Of a stretch of DNA of 64,000 bases, positions 8,280 to 17,872 are shown in pieces. The notes below the pieces were generated by a model. That model saw only the letters and a list, made by a program, of their open reading frames with translations, searched no databases and was not told the DNA's origin. Each line of letters starts with the position of its first letter. Position 1 is the first letter of the stretch. The position numbers and the translations under genes were made by a program. The stretch comes from Demequina sp. B12 (GTDB lineage: Bacteria > Actinomycetota > Actinomycetes > Actinomycetales > Demequinaceae). The stretch is taken from the NCBI RefSeq assembly GCF_028823635.1, contig NZ_JAPEHU010000004.1, positions 248,001 to 312,000 on the forward strand, written 5' to 3'.

Positions 8280-8620
8280 GGCGCGTGGTGCAGGGGGCGG
8301 CAGGAGTGGCGCTCATGGTGGCGCTCGCGAGTTGCGCAGCCGATGCAGGGGAGCCGCCGCAGGAGACGCCCGCGGCCGTGGGCACCGTGGCCTCCGTGGT
8401 GCTCGGATCCGAGACTGTGTCGTTGAAGTTCACGCCCGATGAGGGCTACGAGTACTTCGACGGCACCACTTTTGTCGTGGATGACACGGTGCCGGTGACC
8501 GGTGCGGTCGACAACGCGCATGTCATCAGTGCTGGTGACCGGATCGAGGTGTGGACCGACACGTGCGCTGAGTCGTTCCCGGTCCAGTGCGTGGTGACGG
8601 CAATCGACGTCGCGGGCTAG
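8276..8620 (+). CDS. Small lipoprotein, function unknown
   Basis: A 114-residue product with a type II signal: basic MRRVV, a hydrophobic stretch, and lipobox LASC with Cys20. The mature part is about 94 residues, acidic and beta-rich in appearance, with two further Cys (TDTCAESFPVQC) able to pair. The start overlaps the tetR stop by 4 bp, so it is probably co-expressed with the exporter operon. I do not recognise a family. A weak 6-bp hairpin (8625-8648) follows it. Confidence 0.75.
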   Translation: MRRVVQGAAGVALMVALASCAADAGEPPQETPAAVGTVASVVLGSETVSLKFTPDEGYEYFDGTTFVVDDTVPVTGAVDNAHVISAGDRIEVWTDTCAESFPVQCVVTAIDVAG

Positions 8621-8653
8621 AGCTACCCACGGTCTCGTGTCAGTGGGTGCCCG

Positions 8654-8659
8654 TAATGT
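8654..8659 (+). promoter_or_regulatory. -10 box (TAATGT) of a leaderless transcript for the MmcQ/YjbR gene
   Basis: Six bases separate it from the ATG and no Shine-Dalgarno sequence is present, which fits a transcript beginning at the start codon. Confidence 0.5.
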
Positions 8660-8665
8660 CGGATT

Positions 8666-9055
8666 ATGGCTACCTATGACGTCCCAGACCTTGACTCGTG
8701 GATTGCCGATGCCGTTCGCGGTCTCCCCGCAGCACAGGTAGTGCCGTACCCCGAATGGGGAGCGCAGACGTTCCAGGTGGCGGGGAAACACTTCGGCCGA
8801 GTATCAGCAGACCCCGACGGTCATCCCATCGTGACGGTCAAGGGCGACCCTGACGACAATGCTGCACTCGTTCACCAGTACGAGGGCTTCACCCCCGGCT
8901 ACTACGCGAACAAGCGGTGGTGGATTTCGTTGCGACTCGACGACCCCTACATCCCGCGTTCCCTGTGTGTGGAAGCGATCCAGGGCGGCTACTGGGCAGT
9001 CAGGGAATCACTACCCAAGTACGTCCAAGCCGAGCTCGACTCGTCGGCGCAGTGA
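8666..9055 (+). CDS. MmcQ/YjbR family (DUF419-like) protein
   Basis: A 129-residue cytosolic protein. The order of motifs (FQVAGKHFGRVSADPDGHPIV, then TPGYYANKRWWISLRLDD, then a C-terminal helix with RESLPKYVQ) matches MmcQ/YjbR proteins, a cystatin-like fold thought to bind DNA or act in stress responses. No operon partner: the next gene, argS, has its own leaderless-type promoter. Molecular role not established. Confidence 0.75.
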   Translation: MATYDVPDLDSWIADAVRGLPAAQVVPYPEWGAQTFQVAGKHFGRVSADPDGHPIVTVKGDPDDNAALVHQYEGFTPGYYANKRWWISLRLDDPYIPRSLCVEAIQGGYWAVRESLPKYVQAELDSSAQ

Positions 9056-9072
9056 GGGTGAGCATCCGCCGA

Positions 9073-9078
9073 TAGACT
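9073..9078 (+). promoter_or_regulatory. -10 box (TAGACT) of argS, leaderless type
   Basis: Seven bases before the argS GTG, with no Shine-Dalgarno sequence between. Confidence 0.5.
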
Positions 9079-9085
9079 GACGGGC

Positions 9086-10762
9086 GTGACTCCTGAGGAA
9101 CTTGCCGCACAGATTCGGACCGCTCTGCTCGAAGGTATCGACGACTCCGACTTCCAGTTGTCTCCCTTCGACGTTCCTGACGAAGTGCGCGTGGAGCGCC
9201 CGCGTCAGCGTGACCACGGCGACTGGTCGACGAACATCGCCATGCAGTTGGCAAAGAAGGCGGGAAGCAACCCTCGCGAGTTCGCCGACACGTTGGTCGA
9301 GCGCCTGATCGAGATCGAGGGCATCGCCACCGCAGAGGTCGCCGGACCCGGGTTCATCAACATTCGCATTGCCGCAGAGGCTGCTGGCGAGTTGGCCCGC
9401 GGCATCGTGGAGTACGGCGCTGATTACGGCCGCGGCGAGTCCTTTACCGGTAAGACGGTCAACATCGAGTTCGTGTCCGCCAACCCCACGGGCCCCATCC
9501 ACATCGGTGGCACCCGGTGGGCGGCTGTAGGAGACTCGCTCGCACGCCTCCTGGAGTTCCACGGCGCCCACGTGGTGCGTGAGTACTACTTCAACGACCA
9601 CGGTTCGCAGATCGACAACTTTGCGGCGTCGCTCTATGCCGTCGTCGCGGGTGAAGACACTCCCGAGAACGGCTACGGCGGACAGTACATCCAAGACATC
9701 GCCAACGAGGTGATGGTGGAGGCTGCCGAGAACGCCGACACCGACCCCTTGGAACTGCCCCGTGATGAGGCCATCGAGTTCTTCCGCCTCCGTGGCGTCC
9801 GCTTGATGTTCAACGAAATCAAGCAGTCGCTGTCCAACTTTGGTGTCGAGTTCGACGTGTTCTTCCACGAGGACTCGTTGCACGAGTCCGGCAAGGTTGA
9901 GAAGGCCCTCGAAGAGCTCAAGGCTTCGGGCGCGCTGTATGAGGCCGATGGCGCCTGGTGGCTGCGGTCCACTGAGCACGGCGACGACAAGGACCGTGTT
10001 GTCATCAAGTCTGACGGCAACGCCGCGTACATCGCTGGTGACATCGCTTACATTCGCGACAAGGCGGAACGCGGCGCAGATCTGTGCATCTACCTGCTGG
10101 GTTCCGACCACCACGGCTACATCGCACGCCTGAAGGCTGCTGCGGCCGCGCTCGGCTATGAGCCCTCGCTGGTCGAGGTCATCATCGGCCAGTTGGTCAG
10201 CCTCGTGAAGGACGGCGAGCCCATGCGCATGTCCAAGCGCGCAGGCACTGTGGTGACGATGGAGGACTTGGTGGACGCGGTCGGCGTGGATGCCGCACGT
10301 TATTCGCTTGCGCGCTCGAGTGCCGACTCCACGATCGACATCGACCTCGACCTGCTTGCCTCCGCCACCAACGCGAACCCGGTCTTCTACGTCCAGTACG
10401 CCCATGCCCGCGCATGCTCGGTAGCGCGTAACGCTGCCGAGTACGGCATTCGCCGCGAGGACGGCTTCGACGGCGGACTGCTGGAGCACGAGTGGGAAGC
10501 CAAGCTGCTGGGTGTGTTGGGCGAGTTCCCCCGCGTCGTGGCCCAGGCCGTGGAGTTCCGCGAGCAGCACCGGGTGGCACGCTACCTCGAGGAACTCGCG
10601 AGCGTGTATCACGGCTGGTACGACCGCACCCGTGTGACTCCGCAGGGCGACGAGGCCATCACTGACCTCAACCGCACCCGCCTGTGGCTCAACGACGCCT
10701 CACGTCAGGTGTTCGCGAACGGATTGCGCCTGCTGGGTGTGTCGTCACCCGAGAGGATGTAA
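9086..10762 (+). CDS. argS: Arginyl-tRNA synthetase
   Basis: Class I synthetase of 558 residues, within the usual 550-590. It has the N-terminal additional domain, the HIGH-type motif [10 protein letters not shown] near residue 137, a KMSKS-type MRMSKRAG near 377, and a C-terminal anticodon-binding helical domain with a DALR-like pattern. It attaches arginine to tRNA-Arg. The GTG start has no ribosome site and is placed by a -10 box 7 bp upstream. It is followed 3 bp later by lysA, the conserved actinobacterial pairing. Confidence 0.96.
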   Translation: MTPEELAAQIRTALLEGIDDSDFQLSPFDVPDEVRVERPRQRDHGDWSTNIAMQLAKKAGSNPREFADTLVERLIEIEGIATAEVAGPGFINIRIAAEAAGELARGIVEYGADYGRGESFTGKTVNIEFVSANPTGPIHIGGTRWAAVGDSLARLLEFHGAHVVREYYFNDHGSQIDNFAASLYAVVAGEDTPENGYGGQYIQDIANEVMVEAAENADTDPLELPRDEAIEFFRLRGVRLMFNEIKQSLSNFGVEFDVFFHEDSLHESGKVEKALEELKASGALYEADGAWWLRSTEHGDDKDRVVIKSDGNAAYIAGDIAYIRDKAERGADLCIYLLGSDHHGYIARLKAAAAALGYEPSLVEVIIGQLVSLVKDGEPMRMSKRAGTVVTMEDLVDAVGVDAARYSLARSSADSTIDIDLDLLASATNANPVFYVQYAHARACSVARNAAEYGIRREDGFDGGLLEHEWEAKLLGVLGEFPRVVAQAVEFREQHRVARYLEELASVYHGWYDRTRVTPQGDEAITDLNRTRLWLNDASRQVFANGLRLLGVSSPERM

Positions 10763-10765
10763 GGC

Positions 10766-12103
10766 ATGACGCACTCTCCTTGGTCGTGCACTGCGACGCG
10801 CTCGGACGCCGGCGTGCTGAACGTGGGGGGAGTGTCAGTCACCGACCTCGCCTCGCAGTTCGGAACCCCTCTGTATGTGGTGGACGAGCGCGACTTCCGC
10901 GCCCGCGCATCGGCTTTCCGCGACCACTTCAGCGCTGCTTTCGCGCGTCACGGCGCCCAGGTAGACGTGTTCTATGCGTCGAAGGCGTTCCTCTCGTCCC
11001 AGGTCGCTGGCTGGATGCATGAGGACGGGTTGTGCATTGATGTCGCGTCGCTGGGTGAACTCGAGGTCGCTTTGCGTGGCGGTATTCCCGCGTCCCGGAT
11101 TGGCTTGCACGGCAATAACAAGCAGATCGATGAGCTGACGCGCGCCCTGACTGTGGGTGTGGGGCGCATCATCGTGGACTCGTTCACTGAGATTGATGTG
11201 GTCAATGAGCTGGCGGGTTCTCTTGGGGTGAAGGCGCCAGTGATGGTGCGGGTCACGACCGGTGTGCACGCGGGTGGACATGAGTACATCGCCACGAGCC
11301 ACGAAGATCAGAAGTTTGGGCTATCGCTCGCTACGGGCGCGGCACTCGAGGCGCTGCTGGCGTGCCATGCAGCGGAGAACCTCACTTTGCTAGGAATCCA
11401 TACGCACATTGGCAGCCAGATTCTGTCGATCGACGCGTTCCGTGAGTCTGCAGACCGGATGCTGCGACTGCGTGCCGCATTCGTGGACGCGGCCGGTGTG
11501 GAACTCCCTGAAGTGGATCTGGGTGGCGGCTACGCCATTGCGTACACCGAGGGTGCGGAGGCGCTTGACCCGGCCGATGCTGCAGTGGAGATTGCCGATG
11601 CTGTGGCGCAGGTGATGGAGCCCATTGGCGGGACGTGGCCGCGGTTTTCGATCGAGCCGGGCCGGGCCATTGCTGGACCCGCCGGCATGACGCTGTACTC
11701 CGTGGGAGTGGTGAAGCGCGTCTCGCTCGAAGACGGGGGAGAGCGTCAGTACGTGGCCGTCGATGGCGGCATGAGTGACAACCCGCGCACCATCATGTAC
11801 GGAGCGCAGTATTCAGCGGCCATCGCTTCACGTGAGTCTGACGTCACACCGGTGTTGTCACGCGTGGTCGGCAAGCACTGTGAGTCAGGCGACATTGTCG
11901 TGCGCGATGTGGACCTGCCGCAGGACATCGCTCGTGGCGACCTGCTGGCCGTCCCGGCAACGGGTGCGTATGGCCGTTCAATGGCGTCGAACTACAACAA
12001 CGCGCTCCGTCCTGCAGTGGTCGCTGTCCGCGATGGCGCCGCGAAGGTGCTGGTGCGCCGCGACACCATCGCAGACTTGCTCGACTGGGACGTTCCCGCG
12101 TGA
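10766..12103 (+). CDS. lysA: Diaminopimelate decarboxylase
   Basis: PLP enzyme of 445 residues catalysing the last step of lysine synthesis, meso-diaminopimelate to L-lysine. The Schiff-base Lys is in VFYASKAF (~residue 73). The substrate-side motif HTHIGSQI and the glycine loop VDLGGGYAI are present, as is the C-terminal ESGDIV...GDLLAVPATGAYG, which contributes the second-subunit active-site residues. It starts 3 bp after argS, so it is co-transcribed. A small gene with its own strong ribosome site follows. Confidence 0.95.
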   Translation: MTHSPWSCTATRSDAGVLNVGGVSVTDLASQFGTPLYVVDERDFRARASAFRDHFSAAFARHGAQVDVFYASKAFLSSQVAGWMHEDGLCIDVASLGELEVALRGGIPASRIGLHGNNKQIDELTRALTVGVGRIIVDSFTEIDVVNELAGSLGVKAPVMVRVTTGVHAGGHEYIATSHEDQKFGLSLATGAALEALLACHAAENLTLLGIHTHIGSQILSIDAFRESADRMLRLRAAFVDAAGVELPEVDLGGGYAIAYTEGAEALDPADAAVEIADAVAQVMEPIGGTWPRFSIEPGRAIAGPAGMTLYSVGVVKRVSLEDGGERQYVAVDGGMSDNPRTIMYGAQYSAAIASRESDVTPVLSRVVGKHCESGDIVVRDVDLPQDIARGDLLAVPATGAYGRSMASNYNNALRPAVVAVRDGAAKVLVRRDTIADLLDWDVPA

Positions 12104-12145
12104 ATCTGAGAACTATCTGAGGGCCCGTCAAGCGTTGTCCTGAGT

Positions 12146-12168
12146 GAGCAGCACCGCTGCTCGCGGTG
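12146..12168 (+). promoter_or_regulatory. Two mutually exclusive hairpins before the small gene's ribosome site
   Basis: GAGCAGC (12146-12152) pairs with GCTGCTC (12156-12162), and CACCGC (12152-12157) pairs with GCGGTG (12163-12168). They share bases, so only one can form. The second abuts the AAAGGAG ribosome site. This could be a small attenuator or translational switch; the stems are short and chance is possible. Confidence 0.35.
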
Positions 12169-12181
12169 AAAGGAGAATGCC

Positions 12182-12415
12182 ATGTCAGTGAACCCTCAGC
12201 ACGACAACGGCGCACACCGCAGTGCCACACCTCTGGACGCGCTCGCGGCGGAGGTGGAGGCAGAACGGCGTGCAGGGGCGCATACGCCCTTTGACGCGCA
12301 GGACGAGTCGTCCGCGACTGGTCCCTTGAGCACCAGCGACTCGGTTGGTACCGGTGGCAGAGCCATCGCTACTGACGACTCAGGCACCCTCCCGCCTGCA
12401 GTAGCTAACCGATAA
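12182..12415 (+). CDS. Small hypothetical protein (77 residues)
   Basis: A short acidic, Ala/Thr/Ser-rich protein with one predicted helix (PLDALAAEVEAERRAG) and a disordered tail. Support is an excellent AAAGGAG six bases before the ATG and its place between lysA and a bidirectional terminator. No signal peptide, membrane segment or known domain is seen. I do not recognise it. Confidence 0.55.
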   Translation: MSVNPQHDNGAHRSATPLDALAAEVEAERRAGAHTPFDAQDESSATGPLSTSDSVGTGGRAIATDDSGTLPPAVANR

Positions 12416-12429
12416 CGCACGCTCACAGC

Positions 12430-12462
12430 GGCGCCCCGGGAACCCCTCAGCCTCGGGGCGCC
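12430..12462. terminator. Bidirectional hairpin between convergent genes
   Basis: Perfect 9-bp GC-rich arms (GGCGCCCCG with CGGGGCGCC) and a 15-nt loop, 15 bp after the small gene's stop. It overlaps the last codons of the convergent phosphatase gene. Confidence 0.6.
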
Positions 12463-13052
12463 GTCCTGTGTGCGGCCCCATCGTTCACCGTCATGCCCGC
12501 CCAGTGTGTGAGTGTGGCAAGCCCATCGACGATCTCTGTCATTACGCGGTCAAACGTGCCAGTATCCAGACCCCACGGGTCGTCCAGGCTCGTGAGCGGA
12601 GCGGGCTCGTCTAGTCGGGCGGCGTCGAGCGCCGCCGCCATGTCACGAAGCTTGTCTGCACCCGACGACCCCGCAGGCGCATCGGCCCGTTGCGAGAGCG
12701 TGACTGCTTCTTTCAGGAGGAACACGTGCGGCGCACGTTCGCCCCACTCGCGCTGTGCCCAGCGTGCGTGCTGTTCCGTTGCCACCAGCACCAAGTCCGC
12801 ACGGGTGAGGATGCCGCGATCCAGTTGCGTGGGACGGTGGCGAGGGATCTCGAGTCCTTGTCGCCGTGCGGCGGCTCGCATCGCCCGGTCCGCATCCATC
12901 CCGATCTCTGCGTAGATGCCAGCGCTCGTCACCTCGGCGGCGTCGCCCCATTCCCGTGCCGCCCAATAGTGCATGGCGGGGGAGCGGCAGATGTTTCCGG
13001 TGCACACCATGACGATGCGCGCGGGCGGTGAAGACGGGGTACGGCGACTCAT
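12447..13052 (-). CDS. Low-molecular-weight protein-tyrosine-phosphatase family protein
   Basis: A 201-residue protein with the P-loop CTGNICRS (nucleophile Cys17, Arg23, Ser24) and a late DDPW (157-160) in place of the usual DPY general-acid loop. It is somewhat longer than the ~150-residue norm, with extra sequence before the acid loop and at the C-terminus. Such enzymes remove phosphate from tyrosine in kinase/exopolysaccharide control; arsenate-reductase-like activity is an alternative. A TAGGCT -10 box lies 7 bp before the ATG, suggesting a leaderless transcript. Confidence 0.82.
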   Translation of the reverse strand: MSRRTPSSPPARIVMVCTGNICRSPAMHYWAAREWGDAAEVTSAGIYAEIGMDADRAMRAAARRQGLEIPRHRPTQLDRGILTRADLVLVATEQHARWAQREWGERAPHVFLLKEAVTLSQRADAPAGSSGADKLRDMAAALDAARLDEPAPLTSLDDPWGLDTGTFDRVMTEIVDGLATLTHWAGMTVNDGAAHRTAPRG

Positions 13053-13059
13053 GGCATTG

Positions 13060-13065
13060 AGCCTA
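13060..13065 (-). promoter_or_regulatory. -10 box (TAGGCT) of the phosphatase gene, leaderless type
   Basis: Seven bases before the ATG on the minus strand, with no ribosome site between. Confidence 0.5.
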
Positions 13066-13088
13066 ACGAGCGGGCGCCCCGCCTGGGG

Positions 13089-13928
13089 TCATGGTGCGGT
13101 GGTGACGCTGGGCTGGTCGCCCGGGTGGCCGTACAACGTGCCTTCCCAGCGCTTGAGGGTGGCAATGATGACAAAGCTCAGCGTGACCAGTAGTGCCCAT
13201 GAGCCGAGTTTGCCCACGTGAACGGCCTGCCAAAACGCTTCTTGGTCGGGATACTGCCACGCGCCCAGGAAGGTCCCCATGTTTTCCGCAATCCACAGGA
13301 AGAACGCGATCAACACGAAGGCGAGAGCCAACGGCATGCGGAGTCTTAGCTGTTTCACCGTGTAGTGGATCCAGGTGTGGCGCATCTCCACCACGAAGAG
13401 GATTGCGATCAGCCAGCGCAAGTCCCAGATCCAGTGATGCATGAAGAAGTTCAGGTAAGCGGCGATGGCAAGGGTGGTGAGCGGGACAGCTCGGTACCCC
13501 GTCACTCGGAGATCGAACCTGCGCCATGCCTGGCAGATGAACGATCCCACCGCGGCGTACATGAATCCTGAGTACAGGGGGACACCCCACACCATGAGGG
13601 TGCCCTCGTCTGGGTAGGTCCAGGATCCTTGCTGAACTTTGAAGATCTCCATGACCAGGCCCAGCAGGTGAAACAGCGCGACCACACCGACTTCGCGGGC
13701 TGACTCCATGCCGGTGGCCCACATCACGACGGTGATGCCGACGCCAGCGATCAGCAGGGCGTCGTATCGGGGAATGGGGAGATCCACATAGTCAGTGACG
13801 GCCATCGCAACAAACAAGGCGATGGCGAAGGTCAGCGAAACCAGGTTGATCAACGCGAAGGCCCATAAGTGCCGCCACACGTACACCGTGCGCTGCAGTG
13901 GTGTGAGTGTCTGAGCGGTTCCGGGCAT
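13089..13928 (-). CDS. DUF817 family integral membrane protein
   Basis: A 279-residue protein with about eight hydrophobic segments. The pattern VQQGSWTYPDEG, VPLYSGFMYAAVGSFICQAWRRF and FFMHHWIWDLRW is characteristic of the DUF817/YoaT family of unknown function. The open frame runs far upstream antisense to hom, but the family match begins just after MPGTAQTL, so the ATG at 13928 is used. The next gene, the phosphatase, is on the same strand 36 bp downstream but has its own promoter signal. Intergenic space to hom is 66 bp. Confidence 0.8.
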   Translation of the reverse strand: MPGTAQTLTPLQRTVYVWRHLWAFALINLVSLTFAIALFVAMAVTDYVDLPIPRYDALLIAGVGITVVMWATGMESAREVGVVALFHLLGLVMEIFKVQQGSWTYPDEGTLMVWGVPLYSGFMYAAVGSFICQAWRRFDLRVTGYRAVPLTTLAIAAYLNFFMHHWIWDLRWLIAILFVVEMRHTWIHYTVKQLRLRMPLALAFVLIAFFLWIAENMGTFLGAWQYPDQEAFWQAVHVGKLGSWALLVTLSFVIIATLKRWEGTLYGHPGDQPSVTTAP

Positions 13929-13981
13929 GGGTGACACTGTGCCATGAGGAAGGCCGATGCAGGGGAGGCCGAGCGCTCCGA

Positions 13982-13987
13982 TAGAGT
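13982..13987 (+). promoter_or_regulatory. -10 box (TAGAGT) of hom, leaderless type
   Basis: Seven bases before the GTG start of hom, with no Shine-Dalgarno sequence. Confidence 0.5.
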
Positions 13988-13994
13988 TAGCGCC

Positions 13995-15281
13995 GTGTCC
14001 ACCGCTATCAGCCCAGTGAAGATCGCCGTGCTCGGATGCGGGACTGTCGGCACCCAGGTGGTGCGGCTCCTGACCGAGAACAACTCGGACTTGTCCGCCC
14101 GCGTGGGCGGCAGTGTCGAGCTTGCCGGCGTGTATGTCCGTGATACCTCTGTTGCGCGCGACCCTGTCGTGCCAGTTGAGGCGCTCACCTCCGACGCGGA
14201 GGCGCTTATTGATAGCGCCGATGTCGTGGTGGAGTTGATGGGTGGTCTGGAGCCGGCGCGCGCCATGATCATTCGTGCGCTCAGCGCAGGCAAGGCCGTC
14301 GTGACGGCGAACAAGGCGCTGTTGGCCACGCACGGTGCAGAACTGTATGAAGCGGCTGACGCTGCGGGCGCGGACCTGTACTTTGAGGCGGCTGTCGCGG
14401 GTGCGATCCCGTTGGTGCGGCCTGTGCGTGAGTCTCTTGCGGGTGACACGGTCACCCGTATCTTGGGCATCGTCAACGGCACCACGAACTACGTGCTTGA
14501 TGAGATGACGACCAAGGGCCTTGACTACGACGAGGTGGTGGCGGAGGCGCAGCGGCTGGGATATGCCGAGGCGGACCCGACCGCAGACGTGGGCGGGCAT
14601 GACGCTGCGGCGAAGGCAGCCATCCTTGCGTCGCTGGCGTTCCATCAGCGCGTCACGATTGACGACGTCTACTGCGAGGGCATTACCGAGGTGTCCGCCG
14701 CTGACATTGCCGCAGCAAAGGAAACTGGCCACGTCATCAAGCTCTTGGCTATCGCGGAGAAGGCCGATGCCGGGGTTTCGGTTCGCGTGTACCCGGCCTT
14801 GCTGCCGCTGAGCCACCCGCTCGCCACGGTGCGCGGAGCGTTCAACGCTGTCTTCGTCGAGGCTGAGGCCGCAGGTGAGTTGATGTTCTACGGCCAGGGT
14901 GCGGGTGGTGCTCCCACCGCATCGGCTGTCCTGGGAGACATTGTCTCCGTGGCCCGCCACGTTGCCAATGGCGGCCGCGGACCACGCGAGTCTAACTACG
15001 CTCGGCACGATGTGTTGCCCATCGAAGGCGCACAAACGCGTTACGCGGTCCGCATGAGCGTCCACGATAAGCCTGGTGTGTTGGCGCGCGTCGCCGATGT
15101 TTTCGCCAAGCATGAGGTTGGCATCGGCTCTGTGCTCCAGGTGCCGGACGCCGACTTCGCGTCACTGATCATTTCCACTCACCGAGCGTCGGAAGGTGCG
15201 CTGCGCGCCACGATCGACGAAGTGCGCGGCATGGATGCCGTGGGTGAAGTGCTGTCTGTCTTGCGAATCGAGGGAGAGTAA
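13995..15281 (+). CDS. hom: Homoserine dehydrogenase
   Basis: A 428-residue enzyme that reduces aspartate semialdehyde to homoserine, the branch point to threonine and methionine. The N-terminal NAD(P) fold has VLGCGTVG near residues 10-17; the catalytic domain shows [20 protein letters not shown] and [19 protein letters not shown]-terminal ACT domain (~345-428, [19 protein letters not shown]) gives allosteric control, usually by threonine. The GTG at 13995 is chosen over an ATG at 13944 because a -10 box lies between them. Its stop overlaps thrC by 1 bp. Confidence 0.95.
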   Translation: MSTAISPVKIAVLGCGTVGTQVVRLLTENNSDLSARVGGSVELAGVYVRDTSVARDPVVPVEALTSDAEALIDSADVVVELMGGLEPARAMIIRALSAGKAVVTANKALLATHGAELYEAADAAGADLYFEAAVAGAIPLVRPVRESLAGDTVTRILGIVNGTTNYVLDEMTTKGLDYDEVVAEAQRLGYAEADPTADVGGHDAAAKAAILASLAFHQRVTIDDVYCEGITEVSAADIAAAKETGHVIKLLAIAEKADAGVSVRVYPALLPLSHPLATVRGAFNAVFVEAEAAGELMFYGQGAGGAPTASAVLGDIVSVARHVANGGRGPRESNYARHDVLPIEGAQTRYAVRMSVHDKPGVLARVADVFAKHEVGIGSVLQVPDADFASLIISTHRASEGALRATIDEVRGMDAVGEVLSVLRIEGE

Positions 15282-16339
15282 TGGCTCACGTGTGGCGCGG
15301 GATTGTCCGCGAGTACCTGGACCGCCTGCCGTTTGATGACGGCGACCGTGTGGTGTCGCTTGGCGAAGGCGGAACGCCCCTGATCTACGCGCACTCGATC
15401 TCTGAGGAGGTGGGTGCGAAGGTCTACGTCAAGTACGAGGGCATGAACCCCACCGGTTCCTTCAAGGACCGTGGCATGACGTCTGCGATGACGCAGGTGG
15501 TGAAGGACGGCGACCACACGGTGGTGTGCGCGTCGACCGGCAACACCTCGGCATCGGCCGCTGCCTACGCGGCGCACGCAGGCCTGAACTGCGTCGTCAT
15601 GATTCCGGAAGGCAAGATTGCGGCAGGAAAGATGGCCCAGGCCATCGTTCATGGGGCCACCTTGGTCCAGGTAGACGGCAACTTTGACGAATGCCTCGAC
15701 ATCGTTCGTTCCTTGTCAGAGGACTACCCGGTCGCGTTGGTGAACTCCGTCAACCCGTACCGCTTGCAGGGACAGAAGACCGCCGCCTTTGAGATTGTGG
15801 ACCAGTTGGGCGATGCGCCCGACATCCACATGCTGCCCGTCGGCAACGCTGGCAACATCTCTGCCTACTGGATGGGCTTCAAGGAGTACGCCGAGGCGGG
15901 TATCGCCACCCGCACGCCGCGCATCTGGGGCGTTCAGGCCGAGGGTGCGGCACCGTTCGTGCACGGCGGCCCCGTGAAGGATCCCGAAACCATCGCGACG
16001 GCAATCCGTATCGGCAAGCCTGCCTCGTGGGACCTTGCGATCGCTGCGCGGGATGAGTCCGGCGGTTGGATTCGCGCCGTCTCCGACACGCAGATTCTCA
16101 ACGCCCAAGCACGTCTTGCGGCGGATGTTGGCGTCTTTGTGGAGCCAGCATCGGCCGCTCCGATCGCTGGGCTGCTGGCTGCTGCGGCACTGGGCGAGGT
16201 CCCTGCGGACGCGACCATCACCTGCACCGTGACGGGCAATGGTCTCAAGGACACGGCAACCGCGCTCGCTGGCCGCGAGATCGAGCCAAAGGTCATTCCC
16301 GTGGACGTTGCTGCCGCCGCCAAGGCCCTGGGTCTGTAG
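15281..16339 (+). CDS. thrC: Threonine synthase
   Basis: PLP-dependent enzyme of 352 residues converting O-phosphohomoserine to threonine. The cofactor Lys is in [11 protein letters not shown]; the phosphate loop is seen in VGNAGNIS, and [13 protein letters not shown] is typical of the compact actinobacterial class. The start overlaps the hom stop by one base (TAATG), and thrB follows after 2 bp, so hom-thrC-thrB is one operon. Confidence 0.95.
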   Translation: MAHVWRGIVREYLDRLPFDDGDRVVSLGEGGTPLIYAHSISEEVGAKVYVKYEGMNPTGSFKDRGMTSAMTQVVKDGDHTVVCASTGNTSASAAAYAAHAGLNCVVMIPEGKIAAGKMAQAIVHGATLVQVDGNFDECLDIVRSLSEDYPVALVNSVNPYRLQGQKTAAFEIVDQLGDAPDIHMLPVGNAGNISAYWMGFKEYAEAGIATRTPRIWGVQAEGAAPFVHGGPVKDPETIATAIRIGKPASWDLAIAARDESGGWIRAVSDTQILNAQARLAADVGVFVEPASAAPIAGLLAAAALGEVPADATITCTVTGNGLKDTATALAGREIEPKVIPVDVAAAAKALGL

Positions 16340-16341
16340 CC

Positions 16342-17268
16342 ATGCGTGTAGGCGCTGACCATGTAGTGGTGACGGTTCCGGCAACCGCTGGAAACCTTGG
16401 TCCTGGGTTCGACGCGTTGGGCTTAGCGCTCGGCGTCGTCGACGAGATCGAGGTCCGCGCGGTGGCGTCGGACGATGTGGTGCTTGAGATTGAAGGCGAA
16501 GGCGCGGATACGCTGCCTCGTGATGAGTCACACCTCGTCGTGCGGGCGCTGCGTGCCGCGCTCGACCATGTGGGTGCTTCCCAAACGGGTCTGGTGATCC
16601 GCGCCCACAACCGCATTCCGCATGGGCGCGGCTTGGGATCGTCTGCGGCTGCCGTTGTTGCGGGTATCTCTGCTGCGCGTGGCCTCATTGCCGAGCCCGA
16701 GGCGCTGTCCCCAGAAGTCGCGTTGGAGATCGCCACGTCGTTTGAAGGACACCCGGACAACGCTGCACCCGCCATTTGGGGTGGAGCGACGGTGGCCTGG
16801 ATGGATGGCGCGATGCCACATGCCGCCACGCTGCAAGTCGCGGCCGGGATCGAGACTGCGGTCCTGGTTCCAGGTTCTGTCCTGCCGACCACCCAGGCAC
16901 GTTCCGTATTGCCTACGCAGGTGCCGCACCGTGACGCCGCGTTCAATGCGGGACGCTCTGCACTTTTGGTTGCCGCACTCGCGGGCCAGCCCGAACACCT
17001 CTTTGCTGCGACGGAAGACCGCTTGCACCAGAACTACCGTGCGGACGTGATGCCGGCAGCCATGGCGATGATGTCGCACCTGCGCGAACAAGGGCTGGCT
17101 GCCGTGGTCTCGGGAGCCGGCCCTTCCGTTTTGGTCATGGGCGCCGGACTCGCGCAACACGGACTCGAATCCGGGATGCCGCAATGGGCCCGCGGCATTG
17201 GTGGAGAAAACTGGCGTGTGGTGCACTCCGTCGAGCGAGTGCCCGGAGCCACCACGCGGCGAATCTAG
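16342..17268 (+). CDS. thrB: Homoserine kinase
   Basis: GHMP-family kinase of 308 residues that phosphorylates homoserine. The ATP loop PHGRGLGSSAAAVVAGI is near residues 91-107, and the C-terminal glycine motif AAVVSGAGPSVLVMG is near 253-267. The start MRVGADHVVVTVPATAGNLGPGF is typical of the family; a longer frame inside thrC was rejected. It ends the hom-thrC-thrB operon. In mycobacteria rho follows directly; here about 7 kb of other genes intervene. Confidence 0.95.
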   Translation: MRVGADHVVVTVPATAGNLGPGFDALGLALGVVDEIEVRAVASDDVVLEIEGEGADTLPRDESHLVVRALRAALDHVGASQTGLVIRAHNRIPHGRGLGSSAAAVVAGISAARGLIAEPEALSPEVALEIATSFEGHPDNAAPAIWGGATVAWMDGAMPHAATLQVAAGIETAVLVPGSVLPTTQARSVLPTQVPHRDAAFNAGRSALLVAALAGQPEHLFAATEDRLHQNYRADVMPAAMAMMSHLREQGLAAVVSGAGPSVLVMGAGLAQHGLESGMPQWARGIGGENWRVVHSVERVPGATTRRI

Positions 17269-17280
17269 ACGGAGCACACA

Positions 17281-17862
17281 ATGATCAGGGAAGCGACCAA
17301 CGACGATCGCGACGCGATTGCACAGATCTGCCGGGTGACCGGTGCAGCCGGGCAAGACGCCACCGGCATCTATGGCGATGACACGGCGCTCGCCGATGTG
17401 TACGCGACCCCCTACCTCGATGGTCCAGGTGGGTTCGCACTCGTCTGGGACACAGGCGAGGGTGCGGTCGGCTACGTGATTGGTACAGACGACACGGCGG
17501 CATTCCAAGAGTGGTTCAACGACTCATGGTGGCCAGCTGTCGCAGACCATCATCCCTTGCGCACTGAAGGCGACGAGACCCTCCTACGGTCCGCCACCAA
17601 CCGCGAACGCATGATGAGTCCGCTGGTTGAAGACTTCCCTGCGCACCTCCACATCGACCTCCTGCCAGCAGCCCAAGGCCAGGGAGCTGGCCGTGCGCTG
17701 ATCGAGGCAGCGTGCGAACTCTTGGCCGCCCGCGGATGCCCTGGCGTGCATCTTGGGGTGGATCCCAGCAACGAGGGCGCCATGGCCTTCTATCCGCGCG
17801 TCGGGTTCACCGTCCCTGAAGGCGTCGACGGAGCAATGTTTGTTCGTGAACTGACGGCGTAG
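17281..17862 (+). CDS. GNAT family N-acetyltransferase
   Basis: A 193-residue protein. The acetyl-CoA-binding motif A is QGQGAGRALI (132-141), followed by GVHLGVDPSNEGAMAFYPRVGF, the usual C-terminal GNAT strand-helix. An insertion of about 50 residues (80-125) rich in Trp/His before motif A resembles the longer hydrolase-associated GNAT proteins. Substrate unknown. It begins 12 bp after thrB and 10 bp before the membrane protein gene, and may be read through from the thr operon. Confidence 0.85.
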   Translation: MIREATNDDRDAIAQICRVTGAAGQDATGIYGDDTALADVYATPYLDGPGGFALVWDTGEGAVGYVIGTDDTAAFQEWFNDSWWPAVADHHPLRTEGDETLLRSATNRERMMSPLVEDFPAHLHIDLLPAAQGQGAGRALIEAACELLAARGCPGVHLGVDPSNEGAMAFYPRVGFTVPEGVDGAMFVRELTA

Positions 17863-17872
17863 CGGGCTCACC

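Noticed and set aside
13929-15113. Long N-terminal extension of the DUF817 gene antisense to hom
   Set aside because: Open only because of high GC on the opposite strand of hom; family similarity starts at MPGTAQTL.
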